Shown: positions 1 to 8,747 of the stretch, piece after piece
How the letters are laid out: the number at the start of each line of letters is the position of its first letter
Position numbering within the stretch: the first letter of the stretch is position 1
Assembly (NCBI RefSeq): GCF_024707505.1
Contig: NZ_CP102604.1
Span: 1,054,001-1,118,000 of the forward strand
Origin: Pantoea sp. SOD02
GTDB taxonomy: Bacteria; Pseudomonadota; Gammaproteobacteria; Enterobacterales; Enterobacteriaceae
DNA: 64,000 nucleotides
Reading direction: 5' to 3'
The notes under the pieces: generated by a model
Database searches by the model: none
What the model saw: the letters and a program-made list of their open reading frames with translations, nothing else
Told to the model about the DNA's origin: nothing
Position numbers and translations under genes: made by a program

Positions 1-651
1 GGCGCGATCCTGTTACGACGTCAGGATGCGGAACTAACGCTCGGCATGTTCCTTAACTTGATCCGCCACGTCGCCGGCAAAAACTGGGCGCCGCGCGAAG
101 TGCATTTCGAACATCCGCGCCCGGAGCAGTGGCACGAGCACTGCAAAGTGTTTGATGCGCCGGTGTGGTTTGATCAACCCTTCAACTCATTGCTGATCCC
201 GAAACGCGATCTGCTGCGCAGCATGCCAGAACAGGATCCGATGCTGCTGATGGTGATGCAGGATGCCATTCGCCGCCTGAACAGCTCTGCCAGCCTGCAG
301 AGCGTGGTGGAACAGGCGCGATCGCAGGTGAATTTGTCGCTGATGCAGGGCGAACCGGTGCTGGAAGAGATTGCCGAAAAAATGGGCTTGTCGAGCTGGT
401 CGCTGCAACGGCGGCTACGCGAAGAGGGCATCAGTTTCACCGCGCTGGTGGACAAGGTGCGCTGCGAGATGGCAACGCATTATCTGCAACAGAAGCAGCT
501 GCCGATATCAGAAATGGCGCTGCTGCTCGGTTACTCCGAAGTCAGCGCCTTCTCCCGCGCCTTCCGCCGCTGGTTTGGCATCAGCCCGCGCCAGTGGCGC
601 CAGGATGGCTTGGCGTCGCCGGAGCAAAACCGAACCACGCTGGCTGGCTAG
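1..651 (+). CDS. AraC-family transcriptional regulator, C-terminal part (5' end outside window)
   Basis: The frame is open from base 1, so this is the last 216 residues of a larger protein. The C-terminal ~95 residues form an AraC/XylS double helix-turn-helix: EEIAEKMGLSSWSLQRRLREEG is the first HTH, and ISEMALLLGYSEVSAFSRAF followed by RRWFGISPRQWR is the second HTH with the usual family signature. The part before it, with PREVHFEHPRP and the region around VWFDQPFNSLLIP, resembles the arabinose-binding-like sensor domain of OruR/ArgR-type AraC regulators. The effector is unknown. Its 3' end overlaps the convergent TolA-C-like lipoprotein gene by 71 bases (581-651). The AraC assignment is firm; target and ligand cannot be told from this fragment. 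Confidence 0.9.
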   Translation, partial: GAILLRRQDAELTLGMFLNLIRHVAGKNWAPREVHFEHPRPEQWHEHCKVFDAPVWFDQPFNSLLIPKRDLLRSMPEQDPMLLMVMQDAIRRLNSSASLQSVVEQARSQVNLSLMQGEPVLEEIAEKMGLSSWSLQRRLREEGISFTALVDKVRCEMATHYLQQKQLPISEMALLLGYSEVSAFSRAFRRWFGISPRQWRQDGLASPEQNRTTLAG

Positions 652-1000
652 CATCCGGCGGCGGCGGTAAATCTTTGCTTTGACCAATCAACTGCCACGC
701 GCGCAGACACAGCGTTTCGTCACCTTGTGTCTGCGTCACCGCGTAGCGCCCGCTGTTTTGCCACTCGAGCCGCACCAGACATTGCTGACCGACATAACGC
801 CGCGCATCGCGGAAATGCTGATTAAGCTGATGCTGCATCTCATCAGCCCATTTGCAGGATGCGCTGCCCGGCGCACTCTGCGGCTGGCACAGATTGATGA
901 TGCTATCCTGTTGCTTTGGCTGAGAATGCTGACAAGCGCTGAGCGCCACCACAATCATTAACCCGCCCAATAATCCCGCCATTCGATTAATTAAATTCAT
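581..1000 (-). CDS. Small lipoprotein with TolA C-terminal-like domain
   Basis: 139 residues. I chose the ATG at 998-1000 because it places a lipoprotein signal peptide at the very N-terminus (MNLINRMAGLLGG..., lipobox LSAC). An in-frame start 23 codons upstream would bury it. The mature part, YVGQQCLVRLEWQNSGRYAV followed by GDETLCLRAWQLIG, matches the pattern of the TolA C-terminal domain, including its two cysteines, which form a disulfide in TolA. Stand-alone lipoproteins with this domain occur in enterobacteria and have no firm function. The Pro/Gly-rich last ~20 residues run into the convergent AraC gene and look like a low-constraint tail. The gene is divergent from the CsgG-like operon; a long inverted repeat lies between them. 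Envelope location is inferred from the lipobox. Confidence 0.75.
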   Translation of the reverse strand: MNLINRMAGLLGGLMIVVALSACQHSQPKQQDSIINLCQPQSAPGSASCKWADEMQHQLNQHFRDARRYVGQQCLVRLEWQNSGRYAVTQTQGDETLCLRAWQLIGQSKDLPPPPDASQPAWFGFAPATPSHPGATGAG

Positions 1001-1038
1001 TAATGTGCCTGTGTTTTCACTAAAGATCCTTTCCCTCA

Positions 1039-1098
1039 CTGCCGACAGTCTACAGACCGACTCAACCAATGCTATGGCATTACTCTGACTGTCGGCAG
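1039..1098. repeat. 12-bp perfect inverted repeat between divergent lipoprotein genes
   Basis: CTGCCGACAGTC at 1039-1050 is exactly complementary to GACTGTCGGCAG at 1087-1098, with a 36-base spacer. It sits in the 154-base divergent intergenic region, between the starts at 1000 (minus) and 1155 (plus). It could be a paired operator for a dimeric regulator or a transcript hairpin. There is no T-tract, so a simple terminator is unlikely. Confidence 0.7.
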
Positions 1099-1154
1099 AA
1101 CCAGAATTTGCCGCAGCCTCGCGGCTTTATCCCCTTTTGATTCATGGATTAGAA

Positions 1155-1832
1155 ATGCAGAAAAAATATGCCCTTGCGGCACTCTCCTTGTTAAGCGCCA
1201 CGCTGCTCAGCGGCTGCGCGACCGAATCGTCACGCGCGATTGAAGCACCACAGGTGCGTGCGGCCAGCCAGCCCGCGTATCAGGGCGTGCGCAGCCCGAT
1301 TGCGGTTGGCCAGTTTGATAACCGCTCCTCGTACATGAACGGCATCTTCTCTGATGGCGTTGATCGTCTTGGCAATCAGTCGAAAACCATTTTGGTCACG
1401 CACCTGCAGCAGACCAATCGCTTCAACGTGCTGGATCGCAGCAACCTGAAAGAGTTGCAGCAGGAAGCGGGCTTTAAGAAGAGCGAGCAGAACATCAAAG
1501 GTGCGACTTACATCATCACCGGCGATATCACCGAATTCGGTCGCAAAGAAGTGGGCGATCAGCAGCTGTGGGGCATTTTGGGGCGCGGTAAAAATCAGAT
1601 CGCCTATGCCAAAGTCAACCTGAATGTGGTGGATGTCACCACTTCAGAAGTGGTGTACAGCGCGCAGGGCGCGGGTGAATTCAAGCTGTCAGCGCGTGAG
1701 ATCGTCGGCTTCGGCGGTACCGCCAGCTATGACTCAACCCTCAACGGCAAAGTGATGGATCTGGCGATTCGTGAAGCGGTTGATCATTTAGTGGATGGCA
1801 TTAACAGCGGCGCATGGCGCCCGGCGAAATAA
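1155..1832 (+). CDS. CsgG/HfaB-family outer-membrane lipoprotein
   Basis: 225 residues from the ATG at 1155; an in-frame start 18 bases upstream adds nothing to the signal peptide. The N-terminus MQKKYALAALSLLSATLLSGC is a lipoprotein signal with lipobox LSGC. The body follows CsgG: SPIAVGQFDNRSSYM near the start, then GNQSKTILVTHLQQTNRFNVLDRSNL, YIITGDITEFG, and a C-terminal DLAIREAVDHLVDGI helix. In curli systems CsgG forms the outer-membrane secretion pore, but no curlin, CsgE or CsgF gene is visible here. It is first of a tight three-gene operon with DUF4810 and DUF799 proteins, an arrangement I recall from Neisseria (the GNA1162 locus), Pasteurellaceae and Vibrio. Export or assembly of an unknown envelope component is inference. 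Confidence 0.88.
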   Translation: MQKKYALAALSLLSATLLSGCATESSRAIEAPQVRAASQPAYQGVRSPIAVGQFDNRSSYMNGIFSDGVDRLGNQSKTILVTHLQQTNRFNVLDRSNLKELQQEAGFKKSEQNIKGATYIITGDITEFGRKEVGDQQLWGILGRGKNQIAYAKVNLNVVDVTTSEVVYSAQGAGEFKLSAREIVGFGGTASYDSTLNGKVMDLAIREAVDHLVDGINSGAWRPAK

Positions 1833-1843
1833 GGATATTGAGC

Positions 1844-2203
1844 ATGAAAATGTTGCAACTGAGTGCGGCGCTGATCGCTGCGGGCGTGCTGGCAGGCTGT
1901 GCGCCAAAAGGGCCGGAACCGATCTATTACTGGGGCGATTATCAGCAGCAGATCTACAGCTACTACAAAAAAGATAGCGACCCGCAGAAGCAGATCGAAG
2001 CACTGAATCTGGATATTGAAAAAGCCAAATCGGTCAACAAACCGGTCGCGCCGGGCCTGCACGCGCAGCTCGGTTTGCTGTACGCCAAAACCGGAGATAC
2101 CGATAAAGCCTTCGGCCAGTTTGCTACCGAGAAGCAGCTGTTCCCGGAATCGGCGCCATACATGGACTTTCTGATGAAGAAAAAACAAGGAGTTGCTCAG
2201 TGA
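1844..2203 (+). CDS. DUF4810 family lipoprotein
   Basis: 119 residues. The start at 1844 is preceded by AAGGAT and begins a lipoprotein signal (MKMLQLSAALIAAGVLAGC, lipobox LAGC). The mature part carries the family hallmark YYWGDYQQQIYSYYK and, from about residue 60, a helical stretch (GLHAQLGLLYAKTGDTDKAF) resembling one TPR unit, ending with FPESAPYMDFLMKK. The family has no assigned biochemical role. It lies 11 bases behind the CsgG-like gene and overlaps the next gene by ATGA, so the three are very probably co-translated and act together. Confidence 0.87.
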   Translation: MKMLQLSAALIAAGVLAGCAPKGPEPIYYWGDYQQQIYSYYKKDSDPQKQIEALNLDIEKAKSVNKPVAPGLHAQLGLLYAKTGDTDKAFGQFATEKQLFPESAPYMDFLMKKKQGVAQ

Positions 2204-2853
2204 AAAAGCTGATTGTTTCTTTAGGCATGCTCGCCACGCTGCTGTTGACCGGCTGCGCGCACAAAAAACCGTACGACTATAGCGCCTTCCGCGCCAGCAA
2301 ACCGGCCTCGATTCTGGTGCTGCCTGCGGATAACCGCGCGCCGGATGTGAATGCGGCGAACAGCTTCACCTCGCTGGTAACGCGTCCGCTGGCGGAAGCG
2401 GGCTATTACGTGTTCCCGGTGGCGGTGGTGGATGAAACCTTCCAGCAGAACGGATTGACCAATGGCCATGAAATTCAGGCTGTCAGCCCGCAGCGCCTGC
2501 ATGACATCTTCCATGCCGACAGCGCGCTGTATATTTCCGTGACCGATTACGGCAGCAGCTATCAGGTGATCCAGAGTGTGACCAAGGTGTCGGCGACGGC
2601 GCGTCTGGTGGATCTGCGCAGCGGTAAAGAGATTTGGCAAGGCATTGCCACCGCCAGCGACGCGGAAGATGGCAACAACAATAACGGCGGCATTATTGGC
2701 ATGTTGGTGTCAGCGGCAATCAAGCAGATTGCCAGCAATGTGACGGATAAGGCACACACCATCGCCGGGGTGACCAGCGCCCGTCTGTTGGCGCAGAACG
2801 AGCAGGGCGGTTTGCTGGTCGGCCCGCGTTATAAGTTGGCAAGTACGCGATAA
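2200..2853 (+). CDS. DUF799 / GNA1162-family lipoprotein
   Basis: 217 residues, starting inside the stop of the previous gene (ATGA overlap at 2200-2203). Lipobox LTGC follows MKKLIVSLGMLATLL. Family features are PYDYSAFRASKPASILVLPADNR near the N-terminus, a central LHDIFHADSALYISVTDYG, and VSATARLVDLRSGKEIWQG. Neisseria GNA1162, a surface-exposed vaccine candidate, belongs to this family, and its structure has been compared with TolB-N/transport-accessory folds. Together with the CsgG-like and DUF4810 partners it probably forms an outer-membrane lipoprotein complex of unknown cargo. A 24-bp inverted repeat follows the gene. Confidence 0.87.
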   Translation: MKKLIVSLGMLATLLLTGCAHKKPYDYSAFRASKPASILVLPADNRAPDVNAANSFTSLVTRPLAEAGYYVFPVAVVDETFQQNGLTNGHEIQAVSPQRLHDIFHADSALYISVTDYGSSYQVIQSVTKVSATARLVDLRSGKEIWQGIATASDAEDGNNNNGGIIGMLVSAAIKQIASNVTDKAHTIAGVTSARLLAQNEQGGLLVGPRYKLASTR

Positions 2854-2868
2854 GAGAACGCAGTGAAT

Positions 2869-2942
2869 CGTAGCGGCGCGATTTATCGCGCTCTTTTCGG
2901 ATGGGCACCGCTGTAATAAGCGCGATAAATCGCGCCGCTACG
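2869..2942. repeat. Palindromic intergenic repeat, family B (24-bp arms)
   Basis: The arm at 2869-2892 (beginning CGTAGCGGCGCGATTTATCG) is perfectly complementary to 2919-2942, with a 26-base loop. It lies between the convergent DUF799 gene and sbcC, so it may also end transcription from both sides. A degenerate half-copy occurs at 10471-10490, which marks it as a dispersed repeat rather than a private terminator. Confidence 0.85.
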
Positions 2943-2954
2943 AATTTTGCGTTT

Positions 2955-5900
2955 TTAAGCTAGATCTCCCGGCAACTCCAGCTTGCTGTAACCCAAACCG
3001 TTCATCTTGCGGACGCGGATCTGCACCGGAATGCGCTCTTTCATCGCTTCGACATGGCTTATCACGCCGATGGTTTTGCCGCTGGCGTTCAGGGCATCGA
3101 GCGCATCCAGCGCGGTGTCCAGCGTCTCGGCATCCAGTGTGCCGAAGCCTTCGTCGAGGAACAGCGATTCGATGCGCGTTTTATGACTCACCAAATCCGA
3201 CAGCGCTAACGCCAGCGCCAGGCTGACGAGGAAACTCTCGCCGCCCGACAGCGTGCGGGTATCGCGCGTGGCGTCGGCCTGCCAGGTATCCACCACTTCC
3301 AGCTCCAGCTCTTCACTGACGCGGCGCTGCAGCAGATAGCGACCGTGCAAGCGATCGAGCTGGCGGTTCGCCAGCCACACCAGATGATCGAGCGTCAGGC
3401 CTTGAGCGAAGCGGCGGAATTTATCGCCTTTAGCCGAACCTACCAGATCGTTCAGGCGGCCCAGCTGCGCCAGCTCTACTTCATCGGTAGCAATTTGCGT
3501 CAGCAACGATTGTTGCTGTGAACGCAGTTGCGCATCGCTGTGCAACTGCTGCTGCGCTTCACCCTGTTGACGGGCATTGTCACGTAAAGTCACGCGCAGC
3601 TGTTCCAGCTGTTGCTGGATAGTGGCGGAGACTTCATCGCTGAGATCGGCCGGGCGCTGCTGCTGATGCGCCGTGCAGCGCTGAGTGAGCTGTTCGCTGA
3701 GAGTAATCTGCTGCTGGCGCTGCTGATCGAGCGTTTGCAATTGTTGGCGCAGTTCATGCACCTCGCGCTCATCCAGCAGGGCGGCACGCAGCGCCGTTTC
3801 ATCGGCAAAATCACTCTGCTGCAGCGCGGCGAGGAAGGCGCTTTCGGCTGCGGCAGCGCGTTCACGCAAGGTTTGTTGCTGCGCCGCGATCTGCTCACAT
3901 TGGCCATTCAGGCTGTGCAGCGAGCTTTGCGCCTGCTGCCACTGCTGTAGCTGTTGCGCCAGCGCTTGTTCACACTGTTGCAGCGCGGCGTGCTGCTGCT
4001 GTCGGGCTTCCGCCACCCGACGATCGCCAAACAGCTGCTGACGCTGTTGTTGCTGCTGCTGGCGCTGCTGTTGCAGCGCGCTGAGCGTCTGCTGCAGTTC
4101 ATCGAGCCGCTGCTGTTCACGCGCCAGATTCTGCTGCAGGCTGCTGCGCTCGCTTTCGGCTTTTGCCAGCTGCGGCTGCAACTCGCCGTGTAAGCGCTCA
4201 TTTTCCTGCCATGCGCTCCAGCGCTGCTGTAGCGTGTGGAGCCAGCTTTCCCGCTCAGCCGCGTCTGGCAAACTGAGCTGATGCTGCGCCAGCTGTTGTT
4301 CCAGCTGCTGCGCCAGTTGCTGCATGGCGCTGCGTTCGCTGGCTTCGCGCTGGCTGATTTCATCCAGCGTCTGCTGCGTGCTGACGATCTGCTGCTGCGC
4401 CAGCTGCTGTTGATTTTGATGTTGTTGCCAGAGCTGTTGCTGCTGCAGATGTGCATCCTTCGCCTGCTGCAGCGCACGCGCGGCGTCTTCCCGTGTCTGC
4501 AGCTGCTGTTGCTGCGTTTGTTCCTGCGCATCCTGCTGCTGTTGCCACTGCGCAAAATCGTCTTGCTGCTCCAGTGTGCAGGTAAGTGCCAGCTCACCGC
4601 TCAGCGCTTGCCATTGGGTGTTGACCGTTGCCAGTTGCTGGTCGTAATCAGCGATTTCCTGCTGCAACGCCTGCTGCTGTTGCAGCGACAGCTTCTGCTG
4701 CTCGCCTTTGGCGGTGCCGGACTCTTTCAGCTGCGCCACGCGCGTTTCCAGCTCAGTTAAACGCTGCTGATTGGCACCGGGCTCAAGCTGCTGATATTGC
4801 GCGATAGCCGGATGCTGACACGAGCCGCACAGCGGGCAGGGCTGATCCGGCTGCAGTTTGGCACGTTCGTCGGCCAGCTGAGCGATGGTGCGCTCCAGCT
4901 CGCAGATTTTGCGCACATCAAGCAACGCCTGATGTTCCCGTTTGTACTCGTCGCGCAGCGCCTGTAACGCCAGTTCGGCTTCCTGATGCTGCTGCTGAAG
5001 CTGCATCAGTTTCTGCTGACGCTGCAAGCGCTGTGGCTGCAACGCGCGCCACTGCGCGGCGAGCAGGCTGAGCTGCTGGCGTGCGGCACGTTGCGTTTGA
5101 TGTTGTGTCAGGTCTGCACGCAACTGCGCGCTGCCGATCTCGGCTTCAAGCGAAGTCAGTGCTTGCTCCGCTTGCAGACGCTGCTGCGCGGCCTGAGTTT
5201 CGGCTTGCTGCAACGGTTGCGCCGCCTGTTCACGCTGAGCCTGCGCCTGCTGATGCTGCTCCAGCTGGCTGCGCTGCTGTTGCTGCTGCGCGATGAGCTG
5301 CGTCAGCGTCTGTTCGCGCTCATCCAGTCGGGCGATCTCCGCCTGCCAGCGCGTTAGTTCCGCCCCCCAATGGGCGACGGCGGCTTCGCGGGCGCGATAT
5401 TCCTGCTGCTGCGCCAGCTGCTGTTGTAAACGTTCACTTACCTGCTGTTGCTGGCTCAGCGCGGTTTGGCTGGTTTGCAGCGCCTGTTGCTGCTGCAGAT
5501 GCAGCCGCTGCTGTTCATCCAGTTGCTGCGAGAGGGTGGTAATGCGTTGATCGAGCGGGATAACCTGCTCGGTCAGCAGCGTTTCGATCTGCTGCTGTTG
5601 CTGTATCGCCTGCTCGCGCGCCTGCTGCGCGGCCTGATAATGGCTTTCGCCCTGTTGCAGCGCGGTTTTGGCCTGCTGCTGTTGCGCCTGCAGCTGCTGC
5701 GATTGCTGTTCCAGCGTGCGGAGATCGCCCTGCAGCTGTTCGCGCTGCTGTAGCTTCTCGCGCAGTTTTTCTGCCGGTTCGGCCCGCGCCAGCCGCTGAC
5801 GATCGCCATCCGCCTGCTGCCACGCCTGTTGCGCGGCAAGCAGCGTCTGTTCGGCCTGTTGCTGTTCCTGCGTCAGCTGTTGCTGCTGCACCAGCCATTG

Positions 5901-6638
5901 TTGCTGATGCTGCGCCAGCGTTAGCTGTTCGCTTAGTGATTTCTCCTGAACGGCGAGTTCTGCCAGCTGCTGCGTCAGCTCTGCACGGCGCGCTTCATCG
6001 AGCAGCGACATACCACCGGCGCGGGCGCGCAGCGTATCCAGCTCGCTGCGTGCGGTGCGCCAGCGTTCGTAAATCTGCACGGAGATTTGCCCGTAGATTT
6101 CGGTGCCGGTCAGCTCTTCCAGCAATTCGGCGCGTTCGCCGGGTTTGGCATTCAGGAAGGCGGCAAACTGGCCTTGCGACAACATCATTGAGCGGGTAAA
6201 ACGGGCGAAATCGAGTCCCGACAGGGTTTCAATCGCTTTTAGCTTGTCGCCGACTTTATCGGCGATGATCTGATTATCAGCGACGCGCGCCAGCTCGACG
6301 CGCGGTGCCTGCAGCTTGCCGTCGGCCTGACCGCGCGCGCGGTTCTGGCTCCAGAAGGCGCGCCAGGCTTCGCCTTTGATCTCAAACTCCACTTCTGCCA
6401 GACACTCGGCGGTGTCGCGCGTGATCAGCTCATTCTGGGTTTGTGACAGCGTGCCGAGGCGCGGCGTTTGGTGATAGAGCGCCAGACAAATCGCATCGAG
6501 TAAGGTGGTTTTGCCCGCGCCGGTGGCGCCGGTAATGGCAAACAATCCGTTGCTGGCAAAGGGCTCACGGCGGAAATCGATAAACCATTCGCCGCGCAGC
6601 GCATTGAGGTTTTTAAAACGTAACGTCAATATTTTCAT
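2955..6638 (-). CDS. sbcC: Nuclease SbcCD subunit SbcC (Rad50-like ATPase)
   Basis: 1227 residues. SbcC is the SMC/Rad50-type ATPase that with SbcD opens hairpins and processes DNA ends and cruciforms. Walker A GATGAGKT is at residues 37-44, the ABC signature LSGGE near 1130-1134, and Walker B LFLDEGFG near 1159-1166. The zinc-hook CPLC is at C601/C604, almost exactly mid-protein, as expected for a folded-back coiled coil. E. coli SbcC is 1048 residues; the surplus lies in the coiled-coil arms, which are extraordinarily rich in glutamine with many runs of four to six Q. The start overlaps the sbcD stop (ATGA at 6635-6638), so the two are translationally coupled. The CAG/CTG-rich sequence produces long leucine-rich antisense reading frames that are not genes. 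Confidence 0.97.
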   Translation of the reverse strand: MKILTLRFKNLNALRGEWFIDFRREPFASNGLFAITGATGAGKTTLLDAICLALYHQTPRLGTLSQTQNELITRDTAECLAEVEFEIKGEAWRAFWSQNRARGQADGKLQAPRVELARVADNQIIADKVGDKLKAIETLSGLDFARFTRSMMLSQGQFAAFLNAKPGERAELLEELTGTEIYGQISVQIYERWRTARSELDTLRARAGGMSLLDEARRAELTQQLAELAVQEKSLSEQLTLAQHQQQWLVQQQQLTQEQQQAEQTLLAAQQAWQQADGDRQRLARAEPAEKLREKLQQREQLQGDLRTLEQQSQQLQAQQQQAKTALQQGESHYQAAQQAREQAIQQQQQIETLLTEQVIPLDQRITTLSQQLDEQQRLHLQQQQALQTSQTALSQQQQVSERLQQQLAQQQEYRAREAAVAHWGAELTRWQAEIARLDEREQTLTQLIAQQQQQRSQLEQHQQAQAQREQAAQPLQQAETQAAQQRLQAEQALTSLEAEIGSAQLRADLTQHQTQRAARQQLSLLAAQWRALQPQRLQRQQKLMQLQQQHQEAELALQALRDEYKREHQALLDVRKICELERTIAQLADERAKLQPDQPCPLCGSCQHPAIAQYQQLEPGANQQRLTELETRVAQLKESGTAKGEQQKLSLQQQQALQQEIADYDQQLATVNTQWQALSGELALTCTLEQQDDFAQWQQQQDAQEQTQQQQLQTREDAARALQQAKDAHLQQQQLWQQHQNQQQLAQQQIVSTQQTLDEISQREASERSAMQQLAQQLEQQLAQHQLSLPDAAERESWLHTLQQRWSAWQENERLHGELQPQLAKAESERSSLQQNLAREQQRLDELQQTLSALQQQRQQQQQQRQQLFGDRRVAEARQQQHAALQQCEQALAQQLQQWQQAQSSLHSLNGQCEQIAAQQQTLRERAAAAESAFLAALQQSDFADETALRAALLDEREVHELRQQLQTLDQQRQQQITLSEQLTQRCTAHQQQRPADLSDEVSATIQQQLEQLRVTLRDNARQQGEAQQQLHSDAQLRSQQQSLLTQIATDEVELAQLGRLNDLVGSAKGDKFRRFAQGLTLDHLVWLANRQLDRLHGRYLLQRRVSEELELEVVDTWQADATRDTRTLSGGESFLVSLALALALSDLVSHKTRIESLFLDEGFGTLDAETLDTALDALDALNASGKTIGVISHVEAMKERIPVQIRVRKMNGLGYSKLELPGDLA

Positions 6639-7840
6639 GCAGATGGATTCTCCAGCGCAGCAAGCTGGGTGCGGAATAGCTGCGTTAACTGCTCGGCCTG
6701 CTCGGCATCCAGCTGATCTTCCTGCGCCAGTCGGCGGGCAAACACTTCTTCCACTTTTAATTCGCTCAGGGTTTCGTTCTCCAGCCGCTCGAGACTGCGC
6801 TGCCGCTGTTCGCGGCTGCGGCGCACCAGCAGCACTTCTACCGGCAGATTTTCGGTCAGCGCTTCAATGCGACGTTGCAGATCGCTGAGGTATTCCTGCG
6901 TGGTGATCTCAATATCCAGCCAGGTTGGCAGCTCGCTGGTGCTTTCGCTGAACTGCGCCAGCTGATGTTCAATTTCCGCCATCGAGCCTTTCAGCATCTG
7001 CATCGGCTGGAAGTGCGGAATGGTCAATGGCGTCACTTCCTTGAGCTTGTCGCCAAATTCCAGCAGGAAGACGCTTTTCTCGCGGCCAAGCTCATCAAAA
7101 CTGAGCGGAATTGGTGAGCCGCTGTAACGAATATGTTCGCTGTTGGCGATGCGCTGGGCGCGATGGATGTGACCGAGCGCGATGTAATCCGCTGGTGGAA
7201 ACGCCTGCGCCGGGAAGGCATCCAGCGTGCCGATATAGATGTCGCGCACCGAATCGCTTTTGGTGACGCCAACGGTGGTGAGATGGCCGGTAGCGATAAT
7301 GGGCAGCTCGCTGTTCATTGACTGTGCGGCGGCAAAGCAGTGCTGATAATGCTGCTCGATCGCCTCCAGCAGCGAGATCTGCTTCTCGCGGCCGGATTGG
7401 CCGGCCTGGCTGCGCAAAATATCGCGCGGACGCAGATAAGGAATGGCGCACAGCAGCGCACCCGGCGCGCCATCGCGCTGCTTCAGGGTTAACACCTGCT
7501 GCTCGCCCTGCGGTGTGGCGCTGGTGATCACCTGCGTATTTAGGCAGGCCAGCAGCTCGCGCGATTCATTCAGCGTCGCCACCGAATCGTGATTGCCCGC
7601 CAGCACCACCAATTGACAGCCGCTTGGCTGCAGCGCCACCACAAAACGGTTAAACATTTCACGCGCGTAGCTCGGCGGCGAACCGGTATCAAACAGGTCG
7701 CCCGCGATAATCAGCGCATCCACCTGATGCTGCACAATCTGATCCAGCAGCCAGTCGAGAAACGCCTGATGTTCCCGCGCGCGACTTTTGCTGTAAAAGA
7801 ACTGACCGAGATGCCAGTCAGCGGTGTGAATGATGCGCAT
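6635..7840 (-). CDS. sbcD: Nuclease SbcCD subunit SbcD (Mre11-like)
   Basis: 401 residues (E. coli 400). This is the metal-dependent exo/endonuclease partner of SbcC. Metallophosphoesterase motifs run in order: HTADWHLG (D8, H10), [27 protein letters not shown] and ALGHIHRAQ. The C-terminal third is the capping and SbcC-binding region. The gene is divergent from phoB across 197 bases, as in E. coli, and precedes sbcC with a 4-base overlap. Confidence 0.97.
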   Translation of the reverse strand: MRIIHTADWHLGQFFYSKSRAREHQAFLDWLLDQIVQHQVDALIIAGDLFDTGSPPSYAREMFNRFVVALQPSGCQLVVLAGNHDSVATLNESRELLACLNTQVITSATPQGEQQVLTLKQRDGAPGALLCAIPYLRPRDILRSQAGQSGREKQISLLEAIEQHYQHCFAAAQSMNSELPIIATGHLTTVGVTKSDSVRDIYIGTLDAFPAQAFPPADYIALGHIHRAQRIANSEHIRYSGSPIPLSFDELGREKSVFLLEFGDKLKEVTPLTIPHFQPMQMLKGSMAEIEHQLAQFSESTSELPTWLDIEITTQEYLSDLQRRIEALTENLPVEVLLVRRSREQRQRSLERLENETLSELKVEEVFARRLAQEDQLDAEQAEQLTQLFRTQLAALENPSA

Positions 7841-7956
7841 GTTTGCTCCGTGCTCTGTTTAGCGAAGGCGAATTATAACCACTTAAGATCACAAAGAAAA
7901 AAAGCAGATTTTTATTGTCACATTTCTGTTTTTTATCTATCTATCTTAGGGCGGCT

Positions 7957-7990
7957 TTTTCATAAAAGTGTCACAAAACTGACGCATAAT
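7957..7990 (+). promoter_or_regulatory. phoB promoter with Pho box
   Basis: TTTTCATAAAAGTGTCACAA is two 11-base direct half-sites of the PhoB-binding Pho box and closely matches the E. coli phoB site. It is followed by CTGACGCATAAT, whose CATAAT serves as the -10 at about 7985-7990. The Pho box replaces the -35 element, as expected for an activator-dependent, autoregulated promoter. Confidence 0.88.
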
Positions 7991-8006
7991 GGCGCCGCAA
8001 ATCCCA

Positions 8007-8021
8007 GTGACACGTTGTCAC
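8007..8021. promoter_or_regulatory. Small palindrome in the phoB leader
   Basis: GTGACACGTTGTCAC has 6-base arms around CGT. It lies between the predicted phoB transcription start and the AGGAG ribosome-binding site (8028-8032). It could be an operator or chance; the TGTCAC half resembles a Pho half-site. Confidence 0.35.
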
Positions 8022-8037
8022 ACTAGCAGGAGTTACA

Positions 8038-8727
8038 ATGGCTAAGCGCATTTTGGTTGTGGAAGACGAAGCTCCCATCCGTGAAATGTTATGTTTCGTG
8101 CTGGAACAGAATGATTACCAGCCTATTGAGGCGGAAGATTATGACAGCGCGATTGGTAAGCTGATCGAACCCTGGCCTGATTTGATTCTGCTGGACTGGA
8201 TGTTGCCCGGCGGCAGCGGAATTCAGTTTATTAAGCATTTGAAGCGTGAAGCCATGACGCGCGACATCCCGGTGATGATGCTGACGGCGCGCGGTGAAGA
8301 AGAGGATCGCGTGCGCGGTCTGGAAGTGGGCGCGGATGATTACATCACCAAGCCATTCTCACCCAAAGAGCTGATGGCGCGTATCAAAGCGGTGATGCGC
8401 CGTATTTCACCGATGGCGGTGGAAGAGGTGATCGAGATGCAGGGCCTGAGCCTTGATCCTTCCTCACATCGCGTGATGTCGGAAACCACGCCGCTGGAGA
8501 TGGGGCCGACTGAGTACAAACTGCTGCACTTCTTTATGACGCACCCGGAACGCGTGTACAGTCGCGAACAGCTGCTGAACCACGTTTGGGGCACCAATGT
8601 GTATGTCGAAGATCGCACCGTCGATGTGCATATTCGCCGTTTACGTAAAGCGCTGGAATTGACCGGCCACGATCGCATGGTTCAAACCGTTCGCGGAACA
8701 GGGTATCGTTTCTCTGCCCGCTACTAA
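8038..8727 (+). CDS. phoB: Phosphate regulon response regulator PhoB
   Basis: 229 residues, the same length as E. coli PhoB. The receiver domain (1-120) has the acidic pocket VVEDE, phospho-acceptor D53 in [11 protein letters not shown] in [10 protein letters not shown] and K in [11 protein letters not shown]. The C-terminal winged-helix OmpR-type DNA-binding domain ends [10 protein letters not shown]. When phosphorylated by PhoR it activates the Pho regulon, including its own promoter through the Pho box at 7957. phoR follows after 20 bases. Confidence 0.98.
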   Translation: MAKRILVVEDEAPIREMLCFVLEQNDYQPIEAEDYDSAIGKLIEPWPDLILLDWMLPGGSGIQFIKHLKREAMTRDIPVMMLTARGEEEDRVRGLEVGADDYITKPFSPKELMARIKAVMRRISPMAVEEVIEMQGLSLDPSSHRVMSETTPLEMGPTEYKLLHFFMTHPERVYSREQLLNHVWGTNVYVEDRTVDVHIRRLRKALELTGHDRMVQTVRGTGYRFSARY

Positions 8728-8747
8728 ACGTAAACGGAGTTTTTACC

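Noticed and set aside
3612-5753. Several long leucine-rich plus-strand open frames (e.g. 3612-3950, 4236-4760, 4986-5357, 5448-5753)
   Set aside because: They are antisense readings of the CAG/CTG-rich coiled-coil part of sbcC; composition is monotonous and no ribosome-binding site or domain is seen.
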